The notes beneath the pieces were generated by a model, which was not told the DNA's origin, did not search any database, and saw nothing but the letters and a program-made list of their open reading frames with translations. Below, in pieces: positions 6,660 to 14,048 of a DNA stretch of 20,571 nt. Each line of letters begins with the position of its first letter. The first letter of the stretch is position 1. The translations under genes were made by a program, and so were the position numbers. Source of the stretch: CALBPI01 sp039033695 (GTDB lineage: Bacteria; Pseudomonadota; Gammaproteobacteria; Steroidobacterales; Woeseiaceae); the NCBI GenBank assembly GCA_039033695.1, contig JBCCCC010000049.1, forward strand, positions 1 to 20,571. The letters are read 5' to 3'.

Positions 6660-7409
6660 CTAACGTCGCTGACGTACAGCCTCGTACAGGCAGATACCGG
6701 CGGCAACGGATACATTCAGGCTTTCGACAACTCCCGCCATCGGCAGAGCGATCTTGGCATCGCAGCGCTCAGCAACCTCTGCAGTAAGACCCAGGCCTTC
6801 CGTACCCATTACGATCGCCAGCGCCCCCGTCATGTCACAGTCCCAAAGACTATCGCGCACCGCGTCGCTGGTGCCGATGCGCCTTACGCCATAGCTGCCG
6901 AGCCAGTCCAAGGTCTTTGCCAGCGAGGTAACACTCACAACCGGCACAACCTCGGCTGCACCGCTTGCCACCTTGCGGGTCGCCGGTGTGATGCCCGCCG
7001 CCCCTTTGCGCGGCACAACAACGGCCGAGACACCGGTCGCCTCAGCGGTGCGCAGGCAAGCGCCCAAATTGTGCGGGTCCTGCACACCGTCCAGCACCAA
7101 CAGCAGCGGCGATTCGCCAGCCGCCAACGATGCCTCCATCTGCCCGCGCAGGCCTGCCTCATCCAGCTGCGGTAGATGCCGTAATTCCGCCACCACACCC
7201 TGGTGCGCTGTGCCCTGGGCCATGTCATCAAGGCGGTGACTGCGCGCACCCTGCCGCGGAATACCATGCTCGCGCGCCAAATCTCGCAGCGCGGCAAGTC
7301 GCGGGTTCTTGCTGCGTTCATCGATATACAATTTGCGCACCTTGTCTTTATGCGAGCGGATCAATCGCTCGACGGCATGCAAGCCGGCGCTGTAACGGGA
7401 AGTTGCCAT
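6660..7409 (-). CDS. rlmB: 23S rRNA (guanosine-2'-O-)-methyltransferase RlmB (TrmH family)
   Basis: A 249-residue SPOUT-class, SAM-dependent enzyme expected to methylate the 2'-O of G2251 (E. coli numbering) in the P loop of 23S rRNA. An N-terminal substrate-binding domain (about 3-75, RYSAGLHAVERLI) precedes the knotted catalytic domain with DPHNLGACLRTAEATG (111-126), IVMGTEGLGL (199-208) and LPMAGVVESLNVSVAAG (222-238). These are the three TrmH-family motifs, with Asn114 and Glu204 in place. The ATG shares its A with the rnr TGA stop, so translation is probably coupled. The rnr-rlmB pair is conserved in gammaproteobacteria. Other TrmH-family members (TrmH, RlmB paralogues) are less likely given this neighbour. 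Confidence 0.95.
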   Translation of the reverse strand: MATSRYSAGLHAVERLIRSHKDKVRKLYIDERSKNPRLAALRDLAREHGIPRQGARSHRLDDMAQGTAHQGVVAELRHLPQLDEAGLRGQMEASLAAGESPLLLVLDGVQDPHNLGACLRTAEATGVSAVVVPRKGAAGITPATRKVASGAAEVVPVVSVTSLAKTLDWLGSYGVRRIGTSDAVRDSLWDCDMTGALAIVMGTEGLGLTAEVAERCDAKIALPMAGVVESLNVSVAAGICLYEAVRQRR

Positions 7410-9640
7410 CAGCGCTTGCGCCGCGACTGACCGCGGCCTTTCGTCGATGGTTTGGTGTCAAACAGTACGAAGTCGATCTGGCGCGACTCGAGATCGACCC
7501 GGTCAACAATAATCTCGACCGCATCGCCCAGCTTGTAGACCTGGCCACTGCGGCTGCCAACCAGGCGTTGACCTTCAGGCTGATGCTCGTAGTAGTCGTT
7601 CTTCAGGCTGGACACGTGCACCAATCCGTCAATCTGCAGCTCACTAATCTGTACAAACAGACCAAAATGAGTGACGCCGCTGATCATGCCGTCAAATCGC
7701 TCGCCAAGGTGTTTTTGCATGTACTGGCATTTGAGCAGCGCCTCGACCTCGCGTGTGGCCTCCTCGGCGCGGCGCTCACGCTCCGACGTTAATTTACCCA
7801 GCTCGCGCATCCGCTCAGCGTCATAAGCATATTGCCGGGCTTTGCCGCCACTGGTCATATGTCGGATGGCCCGATGCACAAGCAGGTCCGGGTAACGCCG
7901 TATGGGCGATGTGAAGTGCGCATAGGCATCGAGCGCCAGGCCGAAGTGGCCCACGTTCTCCGGCGTGTACTCAGCATGCGCGAACGAGCGTAGCAACGCC
8001 ATGTTGATGGCAAAGGAATCAGGCCGGCCCTGAGCGCTGGCCATCAGCGCGCGAAGCTCACGCGGCTTTGGGTGGGCCGCATGCGGCACCTTGAAACCAA
8101 GGCCGAGCATGTACAGCCGAAACTCGTTGAAGCGCTCCTCGTCTGGCTTGGCATGGACGCGGAACAATGCGGCAACCTTCTTGCGCGCGATGAATCGCGC
8201 GGCCTCAACATTTGCCGCAATCATGCACTCTTCAATGAGGCGGTGCGCGTCATTGCGCTGTGTGGACACCATGCCCAGCACGTCCCCTTGTGCGTCCATC
8301 TTGATGCGCAATTGCGGCAGGTCCAACTCAATCGCACCACGTCGCGCACGACGGCGCGCGAACGCCGCGTACAGCGCATGCAGTGACTTGACGGAGTCCG
8401 CCACAGCGCCGATTAGCGCTTTGTGACCGCGCCCGCCGTCAATGAACTCGGCAACCTCGCTGTAGGTCAGCCGCGCGTGCGAGCGCATGACAGCATCGTA
8501 GAATCGTGACCGAGTGATCTCCCCGGTCGCGCTCACTGTCATGTCGCATACCATGCACAACCGGTCCACACGTGGATTCAGGGAGCACAGCCCGTTCGAC
8601 AGCACTTCAGGTAGCATGGGCACCACGCGGTCAGGGAAGTACACGGACGTTGCGCGCTTAATCGCTTCTTTGTCGATTGCGCTGCCGGGCTGCACGTAAT
8701 GCGCCACATCCGCGATCGCGACGACGAGTCGCCAGCCATCACCCGTGCGCGTCGCGTAGACCGCATCATCAAAATCACGCGCATCAGCACCATCGATCGT
8801 AACGAGCGGCATCGTTCGCAAATCGGCGCGCCCTTTTTTTGCCGGCGTCGGCACGGTCTTACCGAATACGTCCGCCTCGTGACGCACGGCTGCGGGCCAG
8901 CGATAGGGAATATTGTGCGCGTGAATCGCCAGATCCGTCGGCATGCCTGTCTGCTCAGGACGGCCCAGCACGCGCACGACTTTGCCGGTCGCCAGCTTAT
9001 CGTGATCCGGATAGTCGAGAATTTTCGCCACGACGATATCGCCAGGGCTTGCCTTGCCATGCTGCCGTGCCGGCACCAAAATGCGCTGCGTCAACTTCGG
9101 GTTATCGGGAATCACCAGGCCGATGCCGCGCTCGCGAATGTAGCGCCCGGCGACTTCGGTCGTTGTACGCTCGAGTATCTCGATGATTTCGCCTTCAGCC
9201 CCGCGAGACGAGCGATTCGCGACCCGCCCAGCGACGCGGTCTCCGTGCATCAATCGTTGCATTTGGCGCGGCGACAAAAACAAGTCCTCATCACCGTCAT
9301 CGGGCATCAGAAAACCGAAACCATCGCGATGCGCACTGACCTTGCCGGTAATCAGATTGAGCCGCTCCGACAGGCAATACTCCTCGCGGCGATTCAGAAG
9401 AATCTGACCCGACCGGAGCATCTTGCCCAGTATGTCGGCCAGGCCCTTTTTCTCTCGTCTATTGATGAGTTTGAAATGCGCCGAGATCTCGTCGAAGTCC
9501 ATAGGCCGCCCGCGATCAGCAAGCAAATCTCGCAATGCGTTACGGTCGGGGACCTTGTGTTGGTAGCTACGCGTCGCGCGCGGCTTCTGCTTGGCCTTTT
9601 TGTCGCCAGCTTTGGTTGATTTGGGGTTACGTGGGCTCAA
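7409..9640 (-). CDS. rnr: Ribonuclease R (3'-5' exoribonuclease)
   Basis: A 743-residue processive 3'-5' exoribonuclease that degrades structured RNA and takes part in rRNA and mRNA quality control. Domains in order: winged-helix region (about 30-90), cold-shock OB folds (HRDGFGFLMPDDGDEDLFLS, 104-123, and about 165-250), the RNB catalytic domain from about 275 with TIDGADARDFDDAV (281-294; metal Asp283, 289, 291, 292), YFPDRVVPMLPEVLSNGLCSLNP (334-356), then an S1 domain with ISGVTHFGLFVQ, and a short basic tail. The start is TTG 9640 with GGAG (9646-9649) five bases upstream; a nearby ATG is out of frame and stops after four codons. Length and domain set fit RNase R rather than RNase II. 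Confidence 0.96.
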   Translation of the reverse strand: MSPRNPKSTKAGDKKAKQKPRATRSYQHKVPDRNALRDLLADRGRPMDFDEISAHFKLINRREKKGLADILGKMLRSGQILLNRREEYCLSERLNLITGKVSAHRDGFGFLMPDDGDEDLFLSPRQMQRLMHGDRVAGRVANRSSRGAEGEIIEILERTTTEVAGRYIRERGIGLVIPDNPKLTQRILVPARQHGKASPGDIVVAKILDYPDHDKLATGKVVRVLGRPEQTGMPTDLAIHAHNIPYRWPAAVRHEADVFGKTVPTPAKKGRADLRTMPLVTIDGADARDFDDAVYATRTGDGWRLVVAIADVAHYVQPGSAIDKEAIKRATSVYFPDRVVPMLPEVLSNGLCSLNPRVDRLCMVCDMTVSATGEITRSRFYDAVMRSHARLTYSEVAEFIDGGRGHKALIGAVADSVKSLHALYAAFARRRARRGAIELDLPQLRIKMDAQGDVLGMVSTQRNDAHRLIEECMIAANVEAARFIARKKVAALFRVHAKPDEERFNEFRLYMLGLGFKVPHAAHPKPRELRALMASAQGRPDSFAINMALLRSFAHAEYTPENVGHFGLALDAYAHFTSPIRRYPDLLVHRAIRHMTSGGKARQYAYDAERMRELGKLTSERERRAEEATREVEALLKCQYMQKHLGERFDGMISGVTHFGLFVQISELQIDGLVHVSSLKNDYYEHQPEGQRLVGSRSGQVYKLGDAVEIIVDRVDLESRQIDFVLFDTKPSTKGRGQSRRKR

Positions 9641-9694
9641 AAGTGCTCCATCAGGTTTGCCGGATGACAGGGTGAACGCCGGCTCGCACCGTGA

Positions 9695-9723
9695 TTGACA
9701 TGGTTTAATGGCTCGGCTACAGT
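9695..9723 (+). promoter_or_regulatory. Promoter of tRNA-Leu
   Basis: A perfect -35 TTGACA (9695-9700), 17-base spacer and -10 TACAGT (9718-9723), 43 bases before the tRNA. The following bases GCGCGGCC form a GC-rich discriminator of the kind found at stringently controlled stable-RNA promoters. A bulged hairpin (about 9739-9759) lies in the predicted 5' leader. Confidence 0.85.
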
Positions 9724-9766
9724 GCGCGGCCTTGCATCAAGCCCCGCATTGTAGCGGGCTTTGCAC

Positions 9767-9853
9767 GCCCAGGTGGCGGAATTGGTAGACGCGCATGGTT
9801 CAGGTCCATGTCTACGAAAGTAGGTGGAGGTTCAAGTCCTCTCCTGGGCACCA
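9767..9853 (+). tRNA. tRNA-Leu (anticodon CAG)
   Basis: An 87-base class II tRNA. The acceptor stem GCCCAGG (9767-9773) pairs fully with CCTGGGC (9843-9849), and CCA is encoded at the 3' end. The D loop has AATTGGTAGAC, the anticodon arm is CATGG-TTCAGGT-CCATG with CAG at 9801-9803, the long variable arm is a CTAC-GAAA-GTAG hairpin typical of Leu/Ser/bacterial Tyr tRNAs, and the T arm is GGAGG-TTCAAGT-CCTCT with one extra base. It would read CUG leucine codons. It is a single-gene unit with its own promoter and terminator. Confidence 0.98.
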
Positions 9854-9858
9854 ATATG

Positions 9859-9886
9859 AAAATGCCGGCTCAATGCCGGCATTTTT
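9859..9886 (+). terminator. Intrinsic terminator after tRNA-Leu, probably bidirectional
   Basis: An 11-base perfect stem, AAAATGCCGGC and GCCGGCATTTT with loop TCAAT, runs directly into TTTTT on the plus strand, six bases after the tRNA CCA. The stem begins with AAAA, so the minus strand also reads as stem plus TTTT and could end transcripts from the metalloprotease gene that stops at 9980. Confidence 0.9.
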
Positions 9887-9979
9887 GCGCCTACCTCGGG
9901 CAGCGGCGAGAACAACCAGCAGTGGCAACCCGCTACCGTGCCCACCCCAATTCAGTGAGCACGGCATAGCGGCTAGCAA

Positions 9980-12517
9980 TCAGCCATCGGCATCCAGCGC
10001 TCGCTCGATGAGTATCTCCAAGTGGGCTACATGAGCCTTGGTTGACGTGTTCGCACCGCGTTTGCGGCCGATCAGGTCGCCAATCTCCTGCAACGAATAG
10101 ATTGCCATTGACTGGGTCACCGTGTCGTAACCTGAGCTAGCTTGGGTCATGGCTGCGAGACGATTAACGAAATTGATCTGCAGATTCTGCCGAATCGTAT
10201 CGACATTGCCGCGTGCATCGGCCGCAAAAATCGCCGCCGTCAGATCTTCCATTGCCTCAGCCAACGCGTAGTCGTTGCCATACAAAGCCGTGTCCGTCAA
10301 CCGCCGCGTGACAGCCGGATGCAGCAGGTGGTCAAGTACAGAGCTTTGCACGCCCAACACCGCGTCGTGGATCTTGGGGTCCTCGGTCACCGTGAAGAAG
10401 TTAAAGCCACGCCGCTGCTGCGCAAGGTAGCGAAAGATACCGTTCGCAGAATCGGTGATACCCGGCGCAAACACCTGTTCTGCCAGCACCTGCATGGCAC
10501 GCCGTTGGGTCACACCATCGACCACGGTGTACGGGGGCTCAGCGCCAGGCTGACCGATCATTGCGCGGTTCAAATGCACACCACCCACGTAACGTGATAC
10601 GACAGCCGCAGATCGCGCCCAGCTGCGCACCAGTTGCACGAACGTGTCGTGCGTTTGCTGGTACGACTGGCCGGCATCCGGCAGTTCGGTTGGCAACCTC
10701 GCGAACGCGTCGACGATTTGTTGCATACGAATAGATGCATAGCCGATCGCATCATCGCTCATGTCATAGATGTTGACCAGAGGATCAATCGCCTTACCGG
10801 GCGCGCGCATGTCGTCGGCGTCATTGCCAAATGCCAATGCTGGCTCGGTCGACCGCGATAGCAAGGCATTGCGGGCGGCGAGATCATCCAGGTCCGGCGA
10901 GTAACCAAACGTGATCGCCCAATCATCGTATGGGCCGGGCTCCGTTGTGTAGAACAGTGTCTGGGCACGCTCTCCCGGCACATAGTTCACGGCGGGGTAG
11001 TCCATTACCGACCCCGCGAGCACATTGCCGTTCAACAGAGACTTGTCAAATGCCTGCTCAATCGAGACGAGCTGCGTGGCCTTCATGTTGTGATTGAGTC
11101 CTAGTGTGTGACCGATCTCATGCAGGATCAGGTAATACAGCGCATCGTGCACCAGCTGCTCTTCGAGTGCCGGTTGTCCTTCGCCCGCAGCGGTCATGAG
11201 TGCGTGGCCCACGGCGGTTTCCGCGCGTAATCCGTCTGCCAGTGAACAGAACTCTGCGGCCAGCAGGTCGTCCGGCATTGGACTGGCCAACAACGTCGCA
11301 GGCTGGCTGACGAGATGTCGCGCAAATGCGAATCGGTGCAGAAACGAGTACTCGAGCATGATGTCCGCGCCCAGTATCTGGCCCGTGCGTGGATTCACGA
11401 AACTCGGCCCATAGCCTCCGAACGGCGGATTCGGCGACGATGTCCAGCGCAACACGTTGTAGCGAATATCACCGGCGTCCCAGTCGGCATCGTCCGGCTG
11501 TACCTTGATCGCGATCGCATTGCGAAATCCTGCTTTCTCGAAACTCTTGTTCCATTCCAGCGCTGCGCTGCGAATCATGTCGCGAATCTCGAGCGGCGTG
11601 GTGTTCTCAATCCAGAAAGTGATCGGCTCTACCGGATCTGAAACAGCAACCGACGGATCCTGCTTCTGCAAATGCCAACGATTGATCATGTCCCTGTATG
11701 GCGTTGCGCTGGCAGACGTCAGGTCTGTCACATTGACAGTGAAGTAGCCAACGCGAGGATCATCAAACCGTGGCGCGTAATCGTTATCCGGCATCGCAAT
11801 CAGGCTGTGGTAGATACGCATCGAAACGCTGCGCGCATCGGTAACGTCGGCGCCCGTCGCGCCCACGGGTGCTCCATCCCCGTACACGTATTGAACCTCA
11901 AAGTCTGTGTTCTGTGGATAGCTGCGCAGGTTAAGAATCTTGCTCTTGGCGTCCGAGAGACTGCCCAACTTGAAGGCTTTGGGGTCAGCATCAGGATTCG
12001 GCGATGGCTTGATCTGCAGCATTGCCTCGGAAACGAATAAACCGTCACCACTGATCAGGACGGCGCCCGTCTCCTTGTCTTCGGCCAATATTTTTTCGGT
12101 CGCCAGAATGGCATCGCTGATATTGGCGTCGGCGGCCTTGGCCAGCGCATTGTTCGGATCAAAATAAAACCGCGTATTGGGTGCGACGACTTCGATCCGA
12201 TCAAAGTGACGTCGCATGGAAATCACTTTGTTGGACAAGTAGGCGCCGCGAAAATAACCCGTTTGCACGACGCCATCACCAGCTTGCGCAAAGTAAATGA
12301 GTTCCTTATCGATGACGCTGTCGTCAAGCAACAACTTGATGCTGCCGGTCTTGTCGTCCTGGAAAATTGTGATCAGGCCATCGATCCGAGTGTGATTCTC
12401 GGTCAGCTCAGCAATGGTTTTGGGTTTGTCCTCGGATTTCTTCTCGGCATCGTCGGCATAACCGGTCACGCAAAGCGCCATAAGGCAGAGCCAGGCAGTG
12501 TGCAGGCGGGGTTTCAT
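9980..12517 (-). CDS. Secreted zinc metalloprotease, DUF5117/DUF4953 (metzincin-like)
   Basis: An 845-residue protein with an N-terminal signal peptide (MKPRLHTAWLCLMALCVTGYA, likely cut before DDAEKK); the Cys positions do not fit a lipobox. The N-terminal half matches the DUF5117 type (TIFQDDKTGSIKLLL... GYFRGAYLSNKVISMRR). The protease site HEIGHTLGLNHN carries the zinc ligands His466, His470 and His476 and the base Glu467, and SVMDY (503-507) is the Met-turn, so this belongs with the metzincins. The last third is helical and unassigned. I chose ATG 12517 because AAAGGA lies just upstream and the signal peptide starts there; an in-frame start at 12547 would place ten polar residues before it. 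It lies 81 nt downstream of the SCP2 gene. Substrate unknown; predicted periplasmic or exported. Confidence 0.9.
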   Translation of the reverse strand: MKPRLHTAWLCLMALCVTGYADDAEKKSEDKPKTIAELTENHTRIDGLITIFQDDKTGSIKLLLDDSVIDKELIYFAQAGDGVVQTGYFRGAYLSNKVISMRRHFDRIEVVAPNTRFYFDPNNALAKAADANISDAILATEKILAEDKETGAVLISGDGLFVSEAMLQIKPSPNPDADPKAFKLGSLSDAKSKILNLRSYPQNTDFEVQYVYGDGAPVGATGADVTDARSVSMRIYHSLIAMPDNDYAPRFDDPRVGYFTVNVTDLTSASATPYRDMINRWHLQKQDPSVAVSDPVEPITFWIENTTPLEIRDMIRSAALEWNKSFEKAGFRNAIAIKVQPDDADWDAGDIRYNVLRWTSSPNPPFGGYGPSFVNPRTGQILGADIMLEYSFLHRFAFARHLVSQPATLLASPMPDDLLAAEFCSLADGLRAETAVGHALMTAAGEGQPALEEQLVHDALYYLILHEIGHTLGLNHNMKATQLVSIEQAFDKSLLNGNVLAGSVMDYPAVNYVPGERAQTLFYTTEPGPYDDWAITFGYSPDLDDLAARNALLSRSTEPALAFGNDADDMRAPGKAIDPLVNIYDMSDDAIGYASIRMQQIVDAFARLPTELPDAGQSYQQTHDTFVQLVRSWARSAAVVSRYVGGVHLNRAMIGQPGAEPPYTVVDGVTQRRAMQVLAEQVFAPGITDSANGIFRYLAQQRRGFNFFTVTEDPKIHDAVLGVQSSVLDHLLHPAVTRRLTDTALYGNDYALAEAMEDLTAAIFAADARGNVDTIRQNLQINFVNRLAAMTQASSGYDTVTQSMAIYSLQEIGDLIGRKRGANTSTKAHVAHLEILIERALDADG

Positions 12518-12598
12518 GCTGCTTTCCTTTATCGTTCTTGTGCGCAAATCGTCGAGCGCACAGTCTGTTAACGTTATTTGTTGCGGTCGCTGTCGCGT

Positions 12599-12919
12599 CT
12601 AAGCCTTGAGTTTGCTGCCGTCGAAGAGGCTACCAATTCGCTGCGCAAACATCAGATCACCGTCGAGCTTAATCCGGCCTGTCATAAACGCTGTCATCCC
12701 ATCGAGATCGCCGGTCAGCAAAGCAACGAGGTCGTCGTCGCTCATCGTAATGCCAACCGTGTATGGCGACGCTTGTCCGTCGTTTACGGTGGCGACGCCA
12801 TCGCGGATTACGACGTGACGCGGCACCTGGTTGTTGAATTGGACGGTCGCGTCAACGCCGGCTGCTGCCTGCGCGTTAAGCGCGCCTGGGAGCTTGTCGA
12901 AAAGTTCATCTAGGGTCAT
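12599..12919 (-). CDS. Small SCP2 (sterol carrier protein 2) domain protein
   Basis: A 106-residue protein made of one SCP2-type lipid-binding domain. Signs are the N-terminal helix MTLDELFDKLPGALN, the beta strands TVQFNNQ and HVVIRDGVATV, and the helix-turn segment with FMTGRIKLDGDLMFAQRIGSLF, the most conserved part of the fold. There is no signal peptide or membrane segment, so it should be cytoplasmic. Bacterial stand-alone SCP2 proteins bind hydrophobic ligands, but their roles are mostly unknown. The frame stays open upstream to 13273, but that extension is Arg/Ala/Ser-rich and overlaps the divergent NERD gene, so I start at ATG 12919. It probably shares a transcript with the metalloprotease. 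Confidence 0.88.
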   Translation of the reverse strand: MTLDELFDKLPGALNAQAAAGVDATVQFNNQVPRHVVIRDGVATVNDGQASPYTVGITMSDDDLVALLTGDLDGMTAFMTGRIKLDGDLMFAQRIGSLFDGSKLKA

Positions 12920-13000
12920 TGGAATCCGCCATATCCTATAAAACCCCAAGCGTACCGCAACTGAGGATTCGCTGCTGCCATCACACGCCAGCGAGGCGCT

Positions 13001-13020
13001 TCCGTGATCGGGATCACGGA
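13001..13020. promoter_or_regulatory. Perfect CRP-like palindrome between divergent genes
   Basis: Nine-base arms TCCGTGATC and GATCACGGA are separated by GG. The core is GTGA-N6-TCAC, the half-site spacing of CRP/Vfr/Clp-family regulators (consensus TGTGA-N6-TCACA), differing only at the outer positions. The centre lies near -42 of a predicted start for the NERD gene and about 91 bases upstream of the SCP2 start codon. Confidence 0.65.
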
Positions 13021-13040
13021 ATGCGATCTCCCCGCGACGA

Positions 13041-13046
13041 TAGACT
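13041..13046 (+). promoter_or_regulatory. Candidate -10 for the NERD gene, class II spacing to the CRP-like site
   Basis: TAGACT matches four of six -10 positions and predicts a start near 13053, 21 bases before ATG 13074. No -35 resembling TTGACA is found 17 bases upstream. Instead the CRP-like palindrome is centred about 42 bases before the predicted start, as at activator-dependent class II promoters. Confidence 0.4.
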
Positions 13047-13073
13047 GAGTCCTCGCGTGCCGCGGAACATGCT

Positions 13074-14048
13074 ATGACCGAATCACTTCCCGTCAGCCTT
13101 GTGCTCGCCGCCCTTGCCGGGCTGCTGGCGTATGTTGTCGCCTGGGCAATCGAGCTGGCGATTCGCGCACTGCGCGCGGTCCGCGCGCGCAAGATCACAT
13201 GCTTCAGCCGTCCAGCCGGCAGATTGCGCCGGCGCGCCAAGACGCTGCGCGAAGCACGAGCTCGCGTGGGCATCGGACTCGCCGGCGCCGGTGGCGCGGC
13301 GCTAGCGGCGTTGTTGACGAGGAGTACGGCGTTGCCCGCGGCGGGAACGCTTTCGTGGCCTGGCGTTACGCTTAGTATTGTCTGGCTGTGTTTGATGGTC
13401 GCCTACCTAGTCGTCCTGACACGCCAGCTTCATGGCTTGCGGCTGCCCATCGAGGCCGGTCGTCGGGTAGCCCAACATCTGCGCGGTATCAATGGCGAAT
13501 ACAACCGCGTGTTCCATGACGTTACCCTTACCGACAAAACCTGGATCGACCATGTCCTTGTAGGCGTACAGGGCCTTTATGCCATCGTCGTGATCGCCGA
13601 GCCCACGCGCAAGAACCAGGCGCTCCAGCGACGCGGTGAACTGCTCAAATTCGGCACCAAGGGACCTTACGTAGATCTTGGCATCGCGCGCGAACGTGCT
13701 CGCCAGTTGCAACACACGCTGAGCAAGTCGCTGGGCAAGATGGTCCGACTACGCCTGGTGGTTTCTATCCCTGACTGGCGCTGCGAGTCCGACGCTCATG
13801 ACGACATCCTGTTGGTCGGTGCCAGCGACGTCGTCATGTTGCAGGGGTGGCGCGACGCATCCGATGCGCTGATGACCGACGAAGCGTTGGCGATCCAAGA
13901 GGCGCTGCAGGCGCTTGATTCGGGTGCTGCCGGGCAAGTGTCCGCCCAACAGATCGCCGCTCAATCACTGCAACAGGCGACAGCGAAGAACCAGTCGGGT
14001 AGCGTCTCCACGGCGCCGGTAACACGTCGGCCTCAGGTAAGCGGCTGA
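13074..14048 (+). CDS. Membrane-anchored NERD-like (nuclease-related domain) protein
   Basis: A 324-residue protein. Hydrophobic segments at about 8-30 and 97-115, with a further Ala/Gly-rich hydrophobic stretch at 66-82, flank a strongly basic region (35-65). The region 135-260 resembles a NERD domain: NGEYNRVFHDVTL (140-152), WIDHVLVGVQGLYAIVV (157-173), then basic and helical segments. Asp159 of the IDH motif is present, but the Glu-x-Lys expected in the next strand is not clear (YAIVVIAEPTRK). The tail (about 283-324) is Gln/Ala/Ser-rich and likely disordered. The gene runs against its neighbours: divergent from SCP2 and convergent with the patatin gene, overlapping the latter by 16 bp. 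NERD assignment is moderately sure; nuclease activity is doubtful. Confidence 0.75.
   Translation: MTESLPVSLVLAALAGLLAYVVAWAIELAIRALRAVRARKITCFSRPAGRLRRRAKTLREARARVGIGLAGAGGAALAALLTRSTALPAAGTLSWPGVTLSIVWLCLMVAYLVVLTRQLHGLRLPIEAGRRVAQHLRGINGEYNRVFHDVTLTDKTWIDHVLVGVQGLYAIVVIAEPTRKNQALQRRGELLKFGTKGPYVDLGIARERARQLQHTLSKSLGKMVRLRLVVSIPDWRCESDAHDDILLVGASDVVMLQGWRDASDALMTDEALAIQEALQALDSGAAGQVSAQQIAAQSLQQATAKNQSGSVSTAPVTRRPQVSG

Noticed and set aside
8699..9619. 306-residue plus-strand frame opposite rnr
   Set aside because: It is a shadow of RNase R on the other strand, with Arg/His-rich sequence and no recognisable domain.
9830..9853. tRNA-Leu 3' end as an integration attachment site
   Set aside because: No integrase gene and no second copy of the tRNA 3' end were found in the window, and the tRNA is followed directly by its own terminator.
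12933..12960. Promoter for the SCP2 gene (TTGCGG, 16 bases, TAGGAT on the minus strand)
   Set aside because: The predicted start would leave only about seven bases before the ATG, with no room for a ribosome site. It would need a leaderless mRNA.
12920..13273. N-terminal extension of the SCP2 protein (open frame to 13273)
   Set aside because: The extension is Arg/Ala/Ser-rich, overlaps the divergent NERD gene and its promoter region, and the SCP2 domain is complete without it.
13407..13715. 102-residue minus-strand frame inside the NERD gene
   Set aside because: It is antisense to the hydrophobic and NERD core of the plus-strand protein, has no ribosome site and resembles no family known to me.
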